Positions 61,501 through 64,000 of a stretch of 64,000 nucleotides of DNA are shown here, piece by piece. This DNA is from Macrocystis pyrifera. Its lineage: Eukaryota > Sar > Phaeophyceae > Laminariales > Laminariaceae. Where the stretch lies: the NCBI GenBank assembly GCA_031763025.1, contig JASSKH010000035.1, forward strand, positions 2,268,320-2,332,319, written 5' to 3'. The first letter of the stretch is position 1. Each line of letters begins with the position of its first letter. Made by a program: the position numbers and the translations under genes. Under the pieces are notes generated by a model. It was not told the DNA's origin. It ran no database searches and was given only the letters and a program-made list of their open reading frames with translations.

Positions 61501-64000
61501 ACTGTAGGCTACAGTATACAATCAGAGCATCGTCCGTTGGGTTTAGGGCTGATCGTCAACACTTGTAGAGTGTCCCCATGATCGCTGAGAGGCATCGAAA
61601 CTTGTCTCTCCATGTAAAATGAGCGTGCCCAGTTTCAGGTTGTATTTGATGATGGCGGCGACCAGTGTTGGGGAAAATATATCGCCCTATCTTGCGTGCA
61701 ATAACTCGCTAAAGTTTTCACTGAAGTAGCCCCGCCTAGGCTAACGGTGTGGAACTGGATAAAACCATTATTCAACTCGCTATTTTTTCAAGCGAAGAGT
61801 CACAGCCATCCTCTCTTTATGTTTCGCACACGACAAGGGCGACTGGGGGAGTGTGGGAGAGACGGTTATTCCAGGGTGCTCCCTGTGGTTCACCCTCTCC
61901 ACATGGGAAAACTTGATGAAAGCAAGGCACTTGTTCCGGCCAGATGAAATCGTCTCCGCCACGGATGTGCTTCCGGGCATGCAGGTGAATAGAGGGCATG
62001 TAACCTCTTTGGAACCAAACCCATTTTGTTTTAGAAGATCTACTTAACATTGGTGTAGGTTGTTTTTGGCAGTGGCACAATAAATTAAGGGGACTCTTAG
62101 CTCGATGCAGCGCCCAAAGGGCAACTAGCGCTCTCCCTCGAAAGTAACGTCCAGGGCCGTGACCGTGATCGAACAGCACAGCGCTCTGACGAAGCATTGT
62201 TGATACTCGCTGCAATCTCTGTCGCGCTCAGCCGTGAAGCTCTGGCTATCACAGCGAACCAACTTGTTGAACTAGTCCGACCCTACTGCTTGACGAATCA
62301 TGGTACACGTGGCTGATCTCGTCGGAAGGCTTCGTGCTGATGTACGAAGTATGGAAATGTAGTGTAGGAAGAAGGCCGACCTTATACACGCGACTCCACG
62401 AGACTATAACGTCGGAATGGCTTGCCCGAAAGCTGCCGTCAGTAGCTCGCTTTTAGCTTCAGCTTTGACTGCCGGAACCTAGTCGGCACAGACTCTGACC
62501 TAGACTAGAAACGCAAGAGGATTTTCTCATCACATATAGCACTGACGAGACACTGGCTATCCCATCTCAGAAGCACAGCCGATTTTCCAAGTCAAATTTC
62601 CTTGCGTGCGGTCAAGTTTCAGATTATCAACCCCCCGAACACATCGTTTCAGCTCTTACATTTTTAGTCTATCCATGTTAATGTATCGTGGTATTCTTGA
62701 CCCGTTTGACTCGTACCACGTCAGACGAAACAAATCGCCATTCCGGACAAACCTGCGAAAATTGGTCCTTTCTTGGGCCTTCGGGTCGAGGAGGAAGCCG
62801 CCGCTCCGTCACGCCGTGGGAGGCTTTCTGAGGGGAAGGGGCGCTGGAGCTTGCTTCCAGCCCGGCCTCGCCTCGCGGTGTGCGTGGAGTTTCGGCTTTC
62901 GGCGCTCCGCGTGATCATTCCCGGGAGGGAGGGGTACGAGCGAGACTTGCTGAAGAGCCTAGGGGAGGACATCCCTGACCAGGTTTAGTGGATTTTGCGC
63001 GAAACAAGATGTCTAAAGCGCCTCAAACCCTTTATTTCTCCCTTTTATCCAGTAATGAAATGGTGGTGTCTCACCGACGTGTAAGACACGCCATAGTTTT
63101 GTTTCGTTTCTTCTGCCTCGTCGGATGGCCAGACATACGAACTTAAGCTTGCCATACTAATACATCTGTACCGGGTGTCACTTTAACTTTGCGCGATGTA
63201 CAATAACTGTCTCTGCATGCCGATATGAATTAGACGGCAGAAGGCCCTAACGTTTTGGTGTCAGGAGAGCTACATTGGCCTCTTCACGCCAAAGGACCGG
63301 GTAAACCTAGTGAACGAACAGAACAAACCTTCCTCTTCCGCCCAAAACTTGTAACGCCATTTTAGGAGATCGTGAAAACTACGACACACCAACACACCCT
63401 GGGGTTCTCAAGCACGCAGCGAGAAGTCGTGACTTCTTCGGCGGGAGGCGTTAGTGGTGGGAAAGGGGAAGGAAGGGGAGGGGGTGGAAACCGGGCCAAG
63501 ATAGTCGATAGGAGGGCAAAAATCGGTTTCCACAACGGCCACACGCTGGTGCTGCCACACGAGGTGCGGGTGCTCAACCATTTTATATGTGGCATGCGTG
63601 GTGAGGTTAAGCGTTATTTTTAGCAATCCGCCTGAGGATTAGGAAAAAATGGACGGACTCCTTGTTGGGGGTGGCGGCAGTGACACCCTGCGTGGCTACA
63701 GTAGCACCTGGTCATGCTTGTCGGAGACTTCCGGATAAGAGGCGTGCAGTAGTTTCGCTGCGGTCAATTAGTCTACTTGTTGTCTTCCTCGGCATTCAAT
63801 TTTTGCTTGTTGTATGATTTCGTCCGCATGTGGGAACTGCTCAGGGGTTTCATCACGTAAGTGGAAAATAGGAAGTGCCTAACCGCTGCTCTCCGTTCGA
63901 TGCCATTCTTTCTGCCTTGTGCAGTGGGTGGAAACTCACTTGGAGGAAACTAACGAAGGGGACGTGCTGATGCTGCCGGAGGAGGTCTCGTCTCTCAATC
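55600..64000 (+). CDS. NPHP4: Nephrocystin-4 (NPHP4) homologue, 5' part, continues beyond the window
   Basis: NPHP4 is a structural protein of the ciliary transition zone, working with NPHP1 and RPGRIP1L. Exons: 55600-56415, ~59117-59328, 60293-60526, 61351-61470, 62725-62982, 63265-63300, 63366-63563 and 63925 onward. All from 59328 on join in phase 0. Diagnostic segments are LRFSLSVSFYHAGSKRFYGD (family: a strand, then FFG), EFVYWYTRFEDPNCIAVVEL, YGCGWTFIQFF, the DVYRGSPRNLLF motif and RRAKIGFHNGHTLVLP. The first exon adds ~230 Ser/Arg/Gly-rich residues. It then ends REWASFCRRKIYL...AVTPFSLRLMK, which lines up with the usual NPHP4 N-terminus. The join from 56415 (phase 0) to 59117 (needs phase 1) does not fit, so a small exon is missing or a boundary is off. 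An RSK/Gly/Asp-rich insert in exon 3 is unusual. Confidence 0.78.
57100..57450. repeat. CCATGG/CCACGGCA palindromic repeat cluster
   Basis: About twenty units of TGGCATNCC, CCACGGCA and CCATGG type words are packed in 350 bp. To the left of the telomeric tract most units read CCACGGCA, and to the right most read TGCCGTGG, so the two arms are inverted about the centre. Confidence 0.8.
57325..57358 (+). repeat. Interstitial telomeric repeat (TTAGGG)n
   Basis: Four perfect and one variant (TTAAGG) units of TTAGGG occur in tandem at the centre of the palindromic cluster. The unit matches the TTAGGG-type telomere used by animals and several algal and stramenopile lineages. Confidence 0.9.
59803..59822 (+). 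repeat. G-run microsatellite in the NPHP4-like gene
   Basis: A run of about 15 G interrupted by one T lies in an intron. It is one of several long G or C runs in the window (10997-11025, 11788-11800, 13565-13656, 54310-54333). Confidence 0.8.

Noticed and set aside
61641..61703. Possible NPHP4 exon VVFDDGGDQCWGKY
   Set aside because: It has a fair acceptor but runs into a stop without a donor, and the flanking exons already join in phase 0 across it.

Overview
This is a stretch of an intron-rich eukaryotic nuclear genome. Genes are cut into short exons (36 to about 1,850 nt) by GT-AG introns of a few hundred bases to 4 kb. There are no operons, Shine-Dalgarno signals or bacterial gene packing. 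A TTAGGG-type interstitial repeat, ciliary/basal-body genes, long Gly/Ala-rich insertions and many short dispersed repeats suggest a flagellate-forming stramenopile. A brown alga is my best guess, but this is inference and not proven by any single marker.

Layout. (1) 151-6955, plus: a complete ten-exon DRG2-type GTPase. (2) 6956-13994: repeat-rich intergenic DNA with a dispersed ~350-bp repeat, long G or C runs, small duplications and two orphan exon-like segments. (3) 13995-26736, minus: a 23-exon gene for a predicted secreted or Golgi protein of about 1,648 residues. An N-terminal glycosyltransferase-like domain and a C-terminal, possibly second, glycosyltransferase-like domain are separated by six tandem Trp/Lys- and Cys-rich modules. 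Each module is built from exon cassettes whose introns are all phase 2, and three units are near-identical even in their introns. A TA-flanked MITE sits in one unit and its empty site is preserved in the others. (4) 26737-35724: repeat-rich DNA with a tandem duplication, tRNA-related SINE-like elements, a decayed Ty3/gypsy RNase H fragment, and the two 3' exons of a C10 (C12orf57-like) family gene on minus. (5) 35725-53227, plus: a long LRR plus coiled-coil gene resembling the basal-body protein LRRCC1/VFL1. Its reading frame is kept only if one base is dropped at each of two G-rich runs. (6) 55600-64000, plus, running off the window: the 5' part of an NPHP4 (nephrocystin-4) homologue, a ciliary transition-zone protein.

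The last two genes are head to tail and both act at the ciliary base, so they form a basal-body/transition-zone neighbourhood. The rest of the gene content is unrelated housekeeping (DRG2, C10) and a fast-evolving modular surface or Golgi protein. The modular gene is the most unusual object in the window. I could not run searches. Family calls rest on reading the translations, and exon joins were checked by hand for splice dinucleotides and phase.
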